From positions 1,585,452-1,649,451 of the forward strand of contig FN649747.1 of assembly GCA_000310025.1 (NCBI GenBank): a stretch of DNA of 64,000 bases. Direction: 5' to 3'. The DNA is from Ectocarpus siliculosus (Eukaryota; Sar; Phaeophyceae; Ectocarpales; Ectocarpaceae). A program made the translations under genes and the position numbers. Shown here in pieces: positions 23,501 to 36,600 of the stretch; the stretch's first letter is position 1; every line of letters starts with the position of its first letter. The notes beneath the pieces were generated by a model. That model had not been told where the DNA came from, did not search any database, and worked only from the letters and a program-made list of their open reading frames with translations.

Positions 23501-26500
23501 CCGCAGCCGCGGAGGCCGAAAAGATCGCCGAGATCGAAAGGAAGGCCGCCGCCGAGATCGAGGAGAAGGCGGCGGCGGCGGCGAAGGCCAAGGCCGAGGC
23601 CAAGGCCGAGGCCGGCGCCGCCAGGGCCAGGCACGAGCAGCGCGCCCAGGAGATGGCCGCGGAGGCCAGGGGGGATGTGCCGAAGGTCGGTTGGGCCGAT
23701 GTGCCGCGCGAATCAAGAAGTAAAACGTTTAGGAAAATTGCCGTCCTGCCCCCCCCCCCCCTCCCTTCATGCTCCGTCTTGGCTTTGTAGGGATGCCAGG
23801 TCAATGGTCTGACGAGTACGGCACGCACGGCTAATATGAGTACTCCGTCCTCCGATCTAACCGCTAAGGCATACAAAACATGAGTACGTCTCCCCCCCCC
23901 CGTCAGTAATCGCATGATCAGGGCGTGCTGTGAGTACATAACGGCTTGCGGACTATGGTCAACAGTGTCGCCGGGTACAAAGTATCCATTAACCATTAGC
24001 CCCAAACACACGCTAACCCTAATTTGTTCAATGTATTGGCATTAGTTTTGTGATGCGCGTCGTGATGCTTGCGTCTCCCTCGCGTCCTTCTTGTAAACAG
24101 TAGATACCACACACACACACACACCTCTATGTAAAAACGTAATAATCGTCTTCTTGGTGGCATTCGAAACATTTCACGTACGTATGCGAAACTAGTTTTT
24201 TTTTATATATATTAATTTTTCATGGGTGACTGCAGCCGAAGAAGAAGGCCGCACCCAAGAAAAAGAGCGTGGGCACAGACGACAAGAAGAAGGAAGACGG
24301 TGACAAGAAGAAAGGAGACGGCGACAAGAAAGAAGACGGCGGCAAGAAGAAAGAAGACGCCGAAAAGAAGACGAAGAAAACGAAGAAGGCCACGAGCAAG
24401 AAAGAGGAAACCCCTAAGGACGACAAGAAGGACGATGCCGCTGGTGGCGGCGACGAAGCTGCTGCTGACGGTGCCGAAAAGGAGGGGGGAAAGGCTGCCG
24501 AAAAGGCAACGCCGGCCAAGACAGAGAAGAAGGCGTCGACTGGTGGGGGCGGCGGCGGCTGGGGCCGTTTCGGGTTCGCTCCGCCGAGTAAAAAGGCCAG
24601 CACCAGCAGCATCACCCTGACTAAGCCGGAGACGATCGTGGTGAGTAAACAAAGACCGACACCGACACTCGCGTTGTCCCCTTTCCTTCCGACAACGTCG
24701 GGAGACTGATTGCTTGTTGTCGCAACCAACGGCCGTTATAAAAATTAACTGCGCACGCGCACCCCAAAACAAGATTCAGTCGGGTTGGAGTGAATCGGTA
24801 GGTAATCATTGCTGCTGCTACTTGTGTCCCTGTCCTCGTTTTCTGGTTGTATTTTGATTATTTTCGCTGCTACCGTGGTTTTCCTCGTCGGTTTGCGACG
24901 TTTGGCGTTTTGGTGGTTGTTGTCGGCGCTGACGTCGTACTCGGCACCGCATGCGTGACTCGGCACCATACATATATCGGTGGTGTGTCCTTGCTCCGTG
25001 TGATGTATCGTGCCGGCCCTCTTATACCTGTTCCCTTCTCCGTCTCTCTCGTGGTGCATGACTTTTTTTTTTTGTGCTGGCACCGCTCGTGTTCCGGCGG
25101 GCCGTCACAACCGACCGGATACTATTTACCGAAAAACAAATATATAAAAAAAAAGGTGGTTACCGGCGCCACCGGACGGGTGGGATCGCTGGCGGTCCGG
25201 CGCCTCCTGGAGCTGTACCCCAACGTGCTGGTGAGGGCCATCGTCACCGACATGGCAAAGGGAAAGAGGCTGCTCAAGGAGGAGATCGACAAGTACGGCA
25301 TCAAGCTCGAGGTAAGGCGTCAGCAAAACACGTCGTGCTGACTTGAGTTGAATCCGTCTGTTTCGTGTGTGTGTGTTTTGTGTGTGTGCTAAAGTTGTTG
25401 TGTGCTGGCTGTTGATGGAGGCGTGGGATTGACCTGTTCGGCGCGGACGTAAGAACCTGGGCCCCCCGTTTCTTGCAGTCGGTTGGCACGAAAGTTGTGT
25501 TTTTCTTGCATCGTCACGTTTTGCTAATCGGATCATGGGCTGCTTGCTGTCGACGCCACGTTTTGCTCATATAGCTGCCGCACGCGGCCCTTGATCATGG
25601 AAGTGGCTAATCTTGCTGTTGCTTCGCATATGTTGCTTGGGCGCAGATTGTGTCTGCCGAGCTCGGTGGGATGCGTTCGGCGGCAAAGGTGGTGGCAGGA
25701 GCGTCCGCCGTTGTCTTCTGTGCCTCTGGCTTTGCGCAGAATCTGTCTCCCATAGAGAGGTGGGTGTATGCTCGCTTGTGATCAATTTTCACGTAGTGGT
25801 TGTGGTTGTCGTTGTTGTCGTTGTTGGTGAGGCCTGTGAGGTTTTCTGGCAGCACGGAACGCTGGGGTCTGATGCTTTTCTTTGGCTTTGCCGAAAAAAC
25901 TTTGTCGATGATGGTGTCGATGACAATAATTTTTTCGGCAACTGACGGGCTTACGGACACTTTCGCTCGTGTCGCGATGGCGGCAACACCCCAAACACGA
26001 TCATGTCCAAACAGGCTGGCCAACGCGGTACGGCTGACCATCAACCCCAGCTCGGTGGCAGACGTGGAGGGTGTTCGCGACGTGGCAACGGCCCTCAAGG
26101 CCACCAAGAAGCTGGTGTCGAAGGCCTCCAAGGCTCAACAGGAGATCGACGACAAGGCCAAGGGTAAGGCCGAGGAGGGCGGGAAAGCCAAGGAGGACGA
26201 AGAGCCCGAACCCCTCTACCCGAACGCCCCCAGGTGAGTTTTTTTTTTTCCCATGGGTTCGCGGTACGGCGGTTCTGCTCTGTGGTGGCGTACGCTACTC
26301 TTTGGTGGTGGAAGGGTGACGATCTTGGCGCGATTGAGTGAGGGCTGGTGTGTGAGGGCCATGTTCATGAGGGCTTCGATGAAATTAGTCGCGAGTTACT
26401 TGGTGTCTATTTAGCATTTTGATGGAGGACTCGTGGAGCGGGGCAACGTGGTACGTCAAAGTTGCTCCACGAGGCTACACCTCCGTGACGTCTCACCAAC

Positions 26501-29500
26501 CTCGAGCCTCGTCCCTGACGACAAGCCGGGACGTACGTAAGTGGCCCTCCACGATACCCGTCCATCCGTCTTCCCGGCATTACTTAACCAAGCTGTCCGG
26601 CACCTGCTGTATCGTCGTTCTTGTTCTTTTTTTTTTCCCCTGGCCGGTTTCACTGAATCTCTCCCCGCCATCGCCCCTCGCGATCACCGCAACGCTGGTT
26701 GAACGGTTTTGGTTCTGCCGCAAAATCGCGAAAAACCGATGGGGATCAGATTCGTGCTGCTGTCGTCGGCTGCGGTGACCCGGCCTAACTGGAGTTCCGA
26801 AGACAAGGCGCTCTACCCCTTGGTAAGTATTTTACCACCACGTCACGCTTCGGAAGCCCCACAACGCTTTGTCATGCCACTCGCTTTACTATCGCGGCTC
26901 AAGACTGGACACTGCGGTTTAAGAATAAATATCGCGGTTTAAAGACTAAGAAACGCGGTGTAAGACTGCACACCGCGGTTTAAGAGTGAACGCCGCGGTT
27001 TACTACGGAACAACGCGGTCGATAGAACGGCGTGGGTGTAGCGTGTCTCCACTTGTCTTCTGCTTTGTTCGAATGAGTCTTGAGCGACTGCTTGGATGGC
27101 CCCTGAATTAAGCGTCGGTACCACCGTGTACGCTCGATTATCTGCGTAGGAAGAGTATTAAAGAACTATATCAGGCGACGATGACGAAAATTATCGGTAT
27201 TCTTTGCACCGCTTCTTGCCTGGTTTTCTACTTCGTGGCTCCATTCCTTCGTGGAGAGTGTGATAGGCTTCGACCGGGGTGCAGATCGAGTTCGTACGCG
27301 TTCGGGTTTTTCGGTGTTTTAGAAAGCTGGGCGATGGGCGCCGCTTCTGGCCCCCCTAAACAACTAAAGGGGGTATTGCGCATGTGCGTTGTGGTGGCTC
27401 TTGCTTGGCTTCGGGGAGCGATGTGTTCTGTTGTGTTGATAGCTCTTGTGTTTTCTTGCCTGCGTCGCCCCTACGGCTTGCCCATACGGGACGACCCCAT
27501 GGCAGCGACAACAGATGGGTGCATGTTGACATTCACCAGCAGCTCCTCTGCCATCGGCGGGTAGGCTCAGAGCGAGAAAAGGTGCCCGCGCAATTCTGAT
27601 CGGCCATTTTTTTTGTAGATTAGAATTTTCCGGTCGGCGAAACATTCCATGATCACCGGTGTCGTCGTCGTCGTCCAGGGCGGTGACATCACCGTTCTGC
27701 TTACTTGCTATTCGTTCTCCCAATACCGCAGTTGGTGTTTTGATTGTGCTCACTCGTTTCTCTTCGCGTGTGCTCTAACTCCTGGCCCTTACCACCGTGG
27801 TACCCACCTGAACGACGAACAACTGCGGGGGACGCCTTGCCCTGGTTCGCCTATAAATTGCGCCCGCCGCGGACGACGATGTCGTCGATAGTCGGCGGAC
27901 GTGCCGATCGTGAAGCTGAACCCGCTCAACATCCTCACGGTAAAGGCCCAGGGGGAGAAGGAGCTCCGAGAGGTGAGTCGGCCGTCGGCCGTCGGCCGTA
28001 CACTGCAGCAGTAGCGTGGGTTGTAGCGTGTGCGCCTGTAGCGACTTATGATCGAGGTCACTCCTGTCCGGGTTGGGCAGAGACTATTCGGGGTCCTGCT
28101 GAACACTTTACTACTCGGCGTTTGCTGTCGTTCCGAAAAGAAAGAAAAGCGTGGCACATGACGAAAACCAAAGCGAATTATAGGGTGCCCCCGTTCTTGT
28201 TCCAGGTAGAGTGTACTTATGGAGGCAATCACCGCAGGAGGAAAGGCGGAGAGTCCCCCCCCCTGGCTGTTGCGTCAGATATGAAGTGTACCGAAACGTG
28301 TAGACTGACCCCCAAAAAGACGGGACGGGAGAAGAAGAACGAAGAGAGTGTACCGTCGGGAGTCGAGTTGAATTTGAACGCTGGCTGTGTGTTTCCTTTC
28401 CTGTTCGTGCACTGGGGACGTAACCACGTGTGGCAGGTGGGCATCCCCTACGTCGTGGTGAGGCCGTGCGGTCTAAACGACGACCACCCGAGGGGGAGGC
28501 CAATATTCTCCGTGGGCGACACGGCCGCGGGGAGGATATGCAGGTGAGAGGGCTGGCGGCCGGCGCCCTTTGCGTGAGTGGGGCGACCGCCGACGGCTGC
28601 TGCAGCAAGTAGTTTTGCGTCTCTCGATTGCCGAATGCACAGTTCGGTCTCGTTTTGAGTCCAAACGGTACGCATGTATGTATGTAGCATCTTTCGTTTG
28701 TTCTCTTTCGGGTGTAGCTGACGTAAATTGTTGTCCAAAAGGGGAGCTGGAGGAGGATAACGACGAAGAGCGCTTGCTGGAACGTTCACCTCCGATAATG
28801 TCTTGCTTATCCTCGATATCGGGAGGGTAGTGTGGTAGGAACAGCTAGCATAGCAAGGAATACTCCAAACGTGCACCGCTGCGCGAAACGCTGGGGTTGA
28901 CTCGAGTTCGAAGGGCGCACGTACGTACTGGGGCGCGCATTAAGGTGCTTCCTAGCCGTGCCCGCCTCCACCCACTCTCGTGTTGGTCAAACAGAAAAGG
29001 CGTTGCAGCGTTGCTGCAGACGGGGAATAAGGTCACGCATGGGACACGGACCCCAAGAGTGAGAGTTTGGGTGAAAGAGAGTGAAATGATCGAAAGCAAG
29101 TGTTGTCACATGCTGACCGTGACCTGCAGAAGTGCCCAGTAAAAAGAACAACGACTGTAAAGTGGCACAACGGGGCATAAAATAGTGCGGTGTGAGTAGG
29201 TGGTCTTGTGATGAAACCACGCCGTCGGTCCAGCCGCGCAACCGCCGCCATTGAAAACGCCTTCCGCGTCCAAACGCCCTGCCAGGGAGGACGTCGCGGA
29301 CGTGCTGGTGCGGTGCCTGGGCACTCCTGAGGCCACCGGGAAGACCTTCGAGGTTCAGTCACTGCCCGGATTCGAGAAGGTGAGAGAGTGTTTTTTCGGC
29401 GTGTGCTCGCCATCTAGATGCAGCCTTCTGGTGGTCGGTTCAACGTATGCCCATTGGTGCCCTCTCTCGGCCGTCGCATTATCGGCGTACTATTTATACA

Positions 29501-30324
29501 ATTGTTGGATCAAGAGGGGAGAGCTAGTGGCCAACGCATGCCCATCGGTGCCCTGTCTCGGCTGTAGCAATATCGGCGTACTTTCAATGCAATTGTTGGA
29601 TCAAGAGATTCCGTGGTACATGGAGGGGAGAGCCAGTGGTTCGATTGAGGCACCTGCGATATTTGTCTGAAGATCCTCTACAACGGGGTGGTAACACGAG
29701 CGCGAGGATGTCGCGGTGTGCTTCTTGTCACTACCGGTTACTGGTTGCGTGCGTGGTTGTGCTCGTCGCAGCAGCCTCCGCTTGGACGCCCGACCACAAA
29801 GGTTGCCATTGGCAAGGTTGACCGATGCCTCTGTGTCATTCCCAATAACTTTCCCCTCACAACCCATGTGCTGCCACAAATGCTCGGTTTTGATGCCATA
29901 AGTTGCTTACTGGCGTGGGCGTGTTGGTGCTCAGCAGCAGCCAGCAGGGCACCTACCTCGATTGAACCCCAGGATTGAGGTTGACGTACTCACGGAATTT
30001 TTTTGTCATGCTTGTGCCAACCATCCATCGACTCTTTAGCTGCCTGTGTTGCCTCCTCTGTCCAGGTTCACGCTGTTTTGGCATGCAATTGTGTCAATGC
30101 TTTCATTTTTCTTTCCCATTTTTTGTGCTCAGGTGGCCTCTTCGGTGAAGACCAACAGCAAGGGGAACATCGACCAGGCACTGGCCGGCCTGCCCACCGA
30201 CAAATCTCTGTCGAAGGATCCGGAGATGCTCAAGAACTTCAGGCGGTACACCTACCCCGTCCTCACGCAGCTCCGCCCGGTCCCGCTGGTCCAGATGTCC
30301 AAGAACGATGAGGAGGAGAAATGA
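16897..30324 (+). CDS. Plastid atypical SDR (NmrA/TIC62-like) with Lys/Ala coiled-coil linker, 16 exons
   Basis: Exons: 16897-16944, 18009-18185, 18832-18969, 19620-19847, 20550-20636, 21104-21520, 23434-23685, 24236-24640, 25156-25311, 25647-25759, 26015-26233, 26750-26822, 27892-27972, 28437-28543, 29286-29379, 30133-30324. All are GT-AG, joining in frame to 928 aa. Residues 1-22 form a signal peptide ending ASPASG, followed by F23GGG, the stramenopile plastid-import pattern. Residues 76-584 are a charged linker with boxes GWDWGF (93-98), GWDWGF (332-337) and GWGRFGF (557-563) between coiled coils ending RGDAPK or RGDVPK. From 585 comes a Rossmann domain: VVTGATGRVGS, then ASAVVFCASG, FVLLSSAAVTRPN, GIPYVVVRPCGL and REDVADVLVRCL, as in atypical SDRs (TIC62/NmrA type). 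The Tyr-x3-Lys pair is not evident, so binding or sensing of NAD(P) is likelier than redox catalysis. Extra in-phase exons cannot be excluded. Confidence 0.85.
17512..17592. repeat. Compound (CTG)n-(CGG)n trinucleotide array in intron 1 of the SDR gene
   Basis: About ten CTG units (17512-17542), a short CAACAGCAG bridge, then about fourteen CGG units (17551-17592). All frames are open across the array, so it mimics a coding sequence on both strands. It lies in the intron between the signal-peptide exon and the transit-peptide exon. Confidence 0.92.
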
Positions 30325-31802
30325 GGAGTGGGTGTGAGGAAGAGAGGGGGAGGGGCGGGTGGTAGCGTAGCGTGAGCAGTCCACTGAGGGTCACGGTGTT
30401 TCGGTCGATCGGAGGCTGGCTCTTCGCGACGGGAGGCCACAGGGGCAGACTTTTTACGGTCGAGTACATGTAGATGATCAGGGAGGGTGTAGGGAGAGAC
30501 GGGGAAGACGTGATTCAAGGACCTAGTGATTCGGGACCAAATAAGTCCACTGCTCGTGTGAAAAGGAGTGGCTTTGCTTCCTTCTCGACTGGAGAGCGAA
30601 GCACCAATAGCGGGGAAACCCCATGGGACGGGGTAGCAGAATAGTTGGCGACCATCGGAGCTGACGAAAAGCAAATAAAATATCAGACAACCCTTTGGAA
30701 GGGTGGGTGGCGGAGCAGTTTTCACTGCGAAGAGCGATGAAGTCTTGCAAGAGTCTGGACTGGAAGAACGTCATGGAGGCGAGTAGTGCTGGGAACGGCT
30801 GGGCATGAAAGAGGGCCCTGATGGAGGAGTGATACCTGGATTTTACTGACTCTCCTTGGTTCCTCCTGAGCGGCGCTGCTCCAGAATTTTCGGGAGAGCG
30901 TATTTTGGCAGTCGAGAAGGAGAGGTGTCTCAAGTCAGCATTGATTTAGTGATGCTACGTACAACGGTCGAACCAGCCCATCAATGCGTGCTTGTGCGAC
31001 AATGATAGTGCCGGTGACGATAAACACACTTTGATGTTGGGGGACAGGACATCTCACTTTTACTTCAATGCCATTGTCGTTTGTTGTAGCAGATGCTTGT
31101 TCTTGATGCCATAAACTACCAAAAGAACGATTGTTGTAGATTTCGTAGAAAGGTTCCTAAGGTTTTTTGTAGGACGCGGTCTAAGTTGCTCGACGAATAT
31201 GTACGTCGTCTTGACATCGATAACGCGCCGCTCCGACGTAAAACGGAATGTGGCCACGCTAAATGTATAGGCCATTTTGAAATGATCGAAACCAGCTTGC
31301 CCCCTTTTCGAGGCGGTGTGCATTGTATGAGTCCTTTGTTTTGCTTTTAGGGATCGATCGGGCATCGTTTTGTTGCAGAGAGGTCGTCGAAACGCTGGCG
31401 ATTGGGTAGCACGAAAAGCAACGGGGGAAGAAGTTTATGCCCTCTTCGCACTTTTTTTGGAGAAGCTACTCGTGCACATGAAACGGTTCAACTCTGTCGG
31501 CAGAAGATTCATGGTGGCTTTTTGTCTGGGGGATTAGATGCTTGAAATGGGTTCGACAAATTCCGGGTACAGAGATACGTACGTGGTTTCTTCATGCCTT
31601 ACTGATGTGACTCTTCGGTGCTCGCCCACGGTCTGGATGGAAGCCCATGCTTGTTCTGTTGATTGATTGTGTTTTGTCAAGGTGAGTCGGAGCTGGTCGA
31701 GTTAGGTAGGATTGCGATTGGTTATCGTTCTTGTTTGTCCATGTTGGAGCGTCGCCACGCCGCGAGTACCATGGCACCATGCGAGATGCACACATGCTCT
31801 CA

Positions 31803-31862
31803 TTCCATCCACGCGTGAAAGTAAGGAATGTGTTCCATCCACGCGTGAAAGTAAGGAATGAG
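31803..31862. repeat. Two tandem 30-bp units
   Basis: The unit TTCCATCCACGCGTGAAAGT plus AAGGAATGTG is present twice. Each unit can fold through a short CATTCC/GGAATG stem. Confidence 0.9.
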
Positions 31863-31962
31863 TTTGTGAACCGTACATGCTATTCCATGCGGGTGTTCAC
31901 GTTGTTGATGGCTTGGCCGAGGAGGACTTACGTATGTACACGTACGTCTTTCTTGAATTGGC

Positions 31963-32080
31963 GTCGACCGTGTTAACCCGCTGACCAATGAAATGGCGTC
32001 AGTCTTTTACAGTGGGACACAAAACGCGAACACGCTTTTTAGTCAACGGGGTCTGAGCCCCGGATTCGAAGCACAAGGGC
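31963..32080. repeat. Diverged copy of a dispersed repeat
   Basis: The core GCTGACCAATGAAA, followed by a GCGTCAGTCTT-like block and an ACACAAAAC block, matches the two better copies at 47525-47693 and 49386-49554. This copy is clearly older or partial. Confidence 0.6.
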
Positions 32081-32339
32081 AAGACGAAACACCAAGTGCC
32101 ATTGGTTGCTGCGTTATCTCTCGTCGTCCCGTGCTACTGTACAGCTACAGCATGTTTTCGTGAAGGTCTTGTTTGTTGCCTACAAACGATATACACTGAA
32201 GCAGCTCACAAGCATTTAACTCAGGGGTGGCAATATGCCCTGGGAGCGTGTCTGCGAGAATCCACACACCACCGTGTGTTACTTACGGTCAAAAAAGAAT
32301 CGGAATCTGGAGTTTTCAACCGGCACAAACAAAAAAACG

Positions 32340-32580
32340 TCGTATAGTGACCTCCAAAAAACAATTATGTATGTTTTTCCAAGTTTCCAAAGTCCAAAAA
32401 TTTGGGAGTCATCGAAAATGTTGGAAAATGATAAAAAAAAAATTGGAGGGCCAAAAACTTTGGAACGGTACAAGTAGCTTCAAATTTTTTGGAAATGTTT
32501 CATATTTTTACCTTAACGTACCGCGCAAGGTTTCCAAATTTGGGAACATTCCAATTTGGAAGAACAGTGCTGTTCTGCTT
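32340..32580. other. AT-rich patch with recurring TTTCCAAA/TTTGGAA words
   Basis: The base composition drops sharply to A+T. The words TTCCAA, TTTGG and TTGGAA recur many times in both orientations, including TTCCAAATTTGGGAA near 32535. No gene is supported. It may be a decayed mobile element or a matrix-attachment-like stretch. Confidence 0.4.
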
Positions 32581-33669
32581 AACACGGCCCTAAACAACAA
32601 GGTGCGTGTTTTTTTCAGTACATATCGTGTGTATGCATATGCACAGCGGCAGTACAAGGCAATTGAACTCGCAACAAATCTGTTGGTGCTACCAGACGCG
32701 AGACTGAGGGCCAGAGGAACAACGAAAGCGATCTCACGGACGATATCGTGCGCTTGGACTCTTCAAGACACGCGTTACCAAATCGCGACCGACGTCTCGC
32801 CCATATCACCACGAAAACACAAAAAGTTACAACCTCGTCGCGCCCGTCGCACCCCTGTCCCTCTGGTGCAAGTAGCCGCACCACAAACGATTCACGCTGC
32901 TGTTTGTCGGCATTCGTGTACCATAAGCATCGCAGATATGACTACTGCAAGGTATTGAGTCGCCACCCCGCGGCTCATTCCCCCGCCCTACATATGCGTA
33001 CGGCTTTTTGAAACAAGCAGCTGCCAATGACCCACCATCAAAAGGACTAGTTGCTACCCGCGAAAGCTGTTCCAAGCAAGATATAATCGACGCAGGAATA
33101 GATATCCGAAGCAACGCGACAGACATCAACGGAACAACGTGTTAGATGGATACTGTAGTCTAAACTAAAGTCGATCAGAGCCGGCCATGAACTAAAAATT
33201 GGCTGGCATCACACAGTAAAAAACACGTAGACGGTTCTGCAAAAGACCATGCACTGCCACCAACCGTGTACACCTACCGCGAAAGCCACCGAACAATAAA
33301 AAAACAAACGTGCAGGGAGCGAAAAGATGTTTACTCAAGGACTAGAACAGTCTGAGCCATCGACAACAGCCCTAGTATCCTGACATACAGCCAGAAGAGA
33401 GAACAAGGAGCAAAAACCACGCCATTACGTCGGTGCTTGCAGGTTTACCCATCCCATCTCGACCCACAACCGTGTGAACCCTCCCGACAAAAGTCTCAAG
33501 ACCGACGCCCATGAAAAACAACGCATCCTCGAGAGCGTCATTAGGCAGGGTGAGCAGTGTCCACCACCTTGTTGTCTCGTTCTATGACGCCGGTGCTTCA
33601 GTATCCCATCCTGTGAAAACGGGGACTGAATCCACTCCTGTGTAGAGGTGGCGTCGTCCTCCTCGGGCC

Positions 33670-36600
33670 TCAACCACTGAACGGTGGAGGCGGTTCCGAG
33701 TACGCTGGCGGCGGTGGAAGATCGATATCCCCGGCGTCTGCCATGGGCGGAGGGGGTTCTGTATATGCGGGCGGGGGAGGCAGCGGGATGACTCCCTTAG
33801 CAGCACCAGCACCACCTGCAACATCACCAGCAGCACCACCCGCAACAGCGGGATAATTTTTAGAGCGGGCAGGAGCGTTGCCGAAGCTCTGATCACCTCT
33901 CGCTCGGCGTCTCGCCACAAAGATGCCGACGAGTGCCAGAAACGCCAAGCCGCCGACAATGCCACCAATAAGCAGTCCAAGCGGGACGGAAGAAGAAGAC
34001 GTCGACTCCCCTTCCGATACTACGGGGGTCGGGGTAGGAGGGACCACAGGACTATCCGTTACAACGGGTGCGGGGGCGGTGCCAGTGCACCCACAGTCCA
34101 TCGAAACCTCCTCGTCGGTAACGTCTTCGTAGGTGCCGGTGCCGTCGAGGTCGCCTGTTACATACATACATCAGTGGTGAGGGTTGGCGCACGGGTCGCC
34201 GTGAGGCCTCGGGGGCGGGGGGGAGGGGGGGGGGGCTTCCAAGACAAGGAGATCGCACACGTAGTATCACGATACGAAGGAAAGTACTCGAACTTGCTAG
34301 CGATTGATACTGCGGTACATGAGCCGCATCCGTACACAGACTTGTACACAGACTTATATGGCCATCCTCCTGCAGCAAGGTAGGCCTGTCCTCACATGTC
34401 CACGTGGCGTCGGCAGGGTGGACAGTCACGGCGTCTTCGTTCGAAATGCAATAAATGATGGTCCCATCGTCTTCTTCGGAGATTAATGCTAGGTAGAACG
34501 GCATGATCTGGTGTTGAAGAACACAAAAAGCAAAGAAAGCAAGAACACGGAGACGTTGGAAGCTACAGTAGCTCGGTATGAAAATGCCTACCCAAGTTCT
34601 TGAAAACACGAATATTAGGGGGACAGTTGGGTACTGCAGAGGCGACGCAACCCACTTGGTACCAAACCCAGCAAGCACGCACCGTCTATGATGGGTTTAT
34701 TGGATCCTGCCGCACTTACGCAACCACGTCTGTCTTCCCAAGAAACGAATGCCAAGAAACAACGAAAACACGCCGGTCCGACTCACCTCATCGCCGTCGT
34801 CATCAGCAAAGGCGGAGGAGCTCCCGAACATGGTTATGTGCTCCCACTCGGTCAGGCCACTGACGGTGTACTCTTCGTACTGGCCCCCGTCGTCGAACGA
34901 CAAAGTTGTTTGCTGGTAGCACCCCTGGACAACGGGCAGCACGTCCGACGTTATGAGGAACGACTCGCCGTCGCCGCAAGACCCTTCCGAAGTATCTCCC
35001 GAAGTGCCTGTGACAGGAAAAGGAGTTGATGGCGTGATCACGATGTCGTCGGCCGGCGCCGGGGTGGCGGGCACGGCGCCCGTCTCGATCAAAACCCCGG
35101 CGAAGTCAGCATAGAAATCAGCCGTGGGGTCCTCCCACGTCCCTGCGGAGAAGCCCGCAAGCAGCGCGGCTCCGTCGGGGCCGACGTCGACGCCGATGAA
35201 GTTGTCGTGATTGGTGGTGCCGGCCTATGTGGACAGATGGGGATCAGGTTCGGGGATGCAAGGTCGGAGAGTTGGGGCTCTGAGGGACCGACCCCTTCAA
35301 GGACAGTAGGCGCGAAAGCACCACCACTGCTGCAAGCGTGTGGTGGCCCACAACCATACCCACAGTACCCCTCTGCCTTGCACGACATGGACACTGCGGC
35401 AGAGACTCGTTCTACGCGGTTACACGGTGCACGCTTTTGGAGATACGCGCGTGCATCCAACTGAACAACCAAGGCGAACATCATGATCTCGAACCGCTTC
35501 CGACGCCCGCCCGCCGAGGTAACTTGCTCGTTGGCAAGACACCAGACGTACACGCAAGTGAAAGATGTAACTGCAGGTAGCCCTGCACGATGTCGTACGG
35601 CTGAAACTCGTCGAAACACGCGCCGCACCAGGTAACATCAACCAGGCTTCGGCAAATCAATCTATGACACGCAGGATCGCCGGTAACCACAAATCAACCC
35701 CGGGCCAGGATAAGGTCCCGCCCTCGCATACTTGCCGTTATACGGCACAAGCTGCCAGGCATACGTGCCCTTATGGACGACAGAGAGAGATCAAACATCA
35801 ATGATTACATAAATACACCAACATCGGGTGGGGGAGTCCTGGTCGTGCGTGGCAAAGCCACAACCCAGCAGCGGCAAGGATGGGGCGCAAGACATGAAGC
35901 GATATCCAATACTTTCTGCCGGTCGGTTCGGATCGCGATCATACAGACTTAAAACTTGTGTACGGTCTATTTGTTCTTTCTCTGTTTCAGGATGGAGAAG
36001 AGAACTGTGGTTCGTCTTTGCCAGCCTTCGATTTGTCTCTGTCCCCACTCTGCTTGTCCATGACCAAGGCGGCAGAGAGAAGGATCCTACAGCAACACCT
36101 ACCACGTGCGTAGACCCCTGCGGGCAACCAGTGACTCACGTCCTACGTGTACGCAGACAAGATACCTGATACGTCCACAGCAAAGTGCCGTCGCCATCCA
36201 TGGACATGCCCACGGCGTCCATGTCGTCCTCGTCCTCGGCTTGCGCTGCCGCCCAGGTCCCGAAGGTGTAGCCAGCGAAAACCATGGAGGTGCCGTCGAT
36301 TCCGGTCGCCACTCCTTCGAAGCTTTCGTCGTACGGTGTCCCATCCTGCACATATAATGCCATTTTCAGCCCCCGACACGTGTGCAGCGCGGGTTTGCAT
36401 GTCAGGTGAGCCGCGATGACACGTGTTCCCCGACACTCGACAGAAGTAAACCGCAGCCCACGCGACTCGCCGGATCAACCACACACACGCATGATGGTAA
36501 AAGGCTACTACCGGACCCACAGCGACAGGGTGCCACTCTTCGTAGGGTAGGGGAACACTGTCAGGTACATATTGTCCGTCCAAGGCAATGCGTCCGAACA

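Larger units (their letters stand above)
30325..33669. other. Convergent intergenic region between the SDR gene and gene A
   Basis: The plus-strand SDR gene and minus-strand gene A end facing this interval, so it holds both 3' untranslated regions. An AATAAA hexamer occurs on the plus strand at about 30674, some 350 bp after the SDR stop, and could be its polyadenylation signal. No exon was recognised. It also holds a 30-bp tandem repeat, a diverged dispersed repeat copy and an AT-rich patch, listed separately. Confidence 0.5.

Noticed and set aside
23297-23812. Arg/Pro-rich plus-strand frame and its antisense
   Set aside because: It is an out-of-frame reading of the GC-rich coiled-coil exon 23434-23685, which joins its neighbours only in the Ala/Glu/Lys frame.
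27744-28547. 267-codon plus-strand frame across 27.7-28.5 kb
   Set aside because: It runs through an intron. Only 27892-27972 and 28437-28543 are exons, and they fit the SDR fold in phases that splice to the neighbouring exons.
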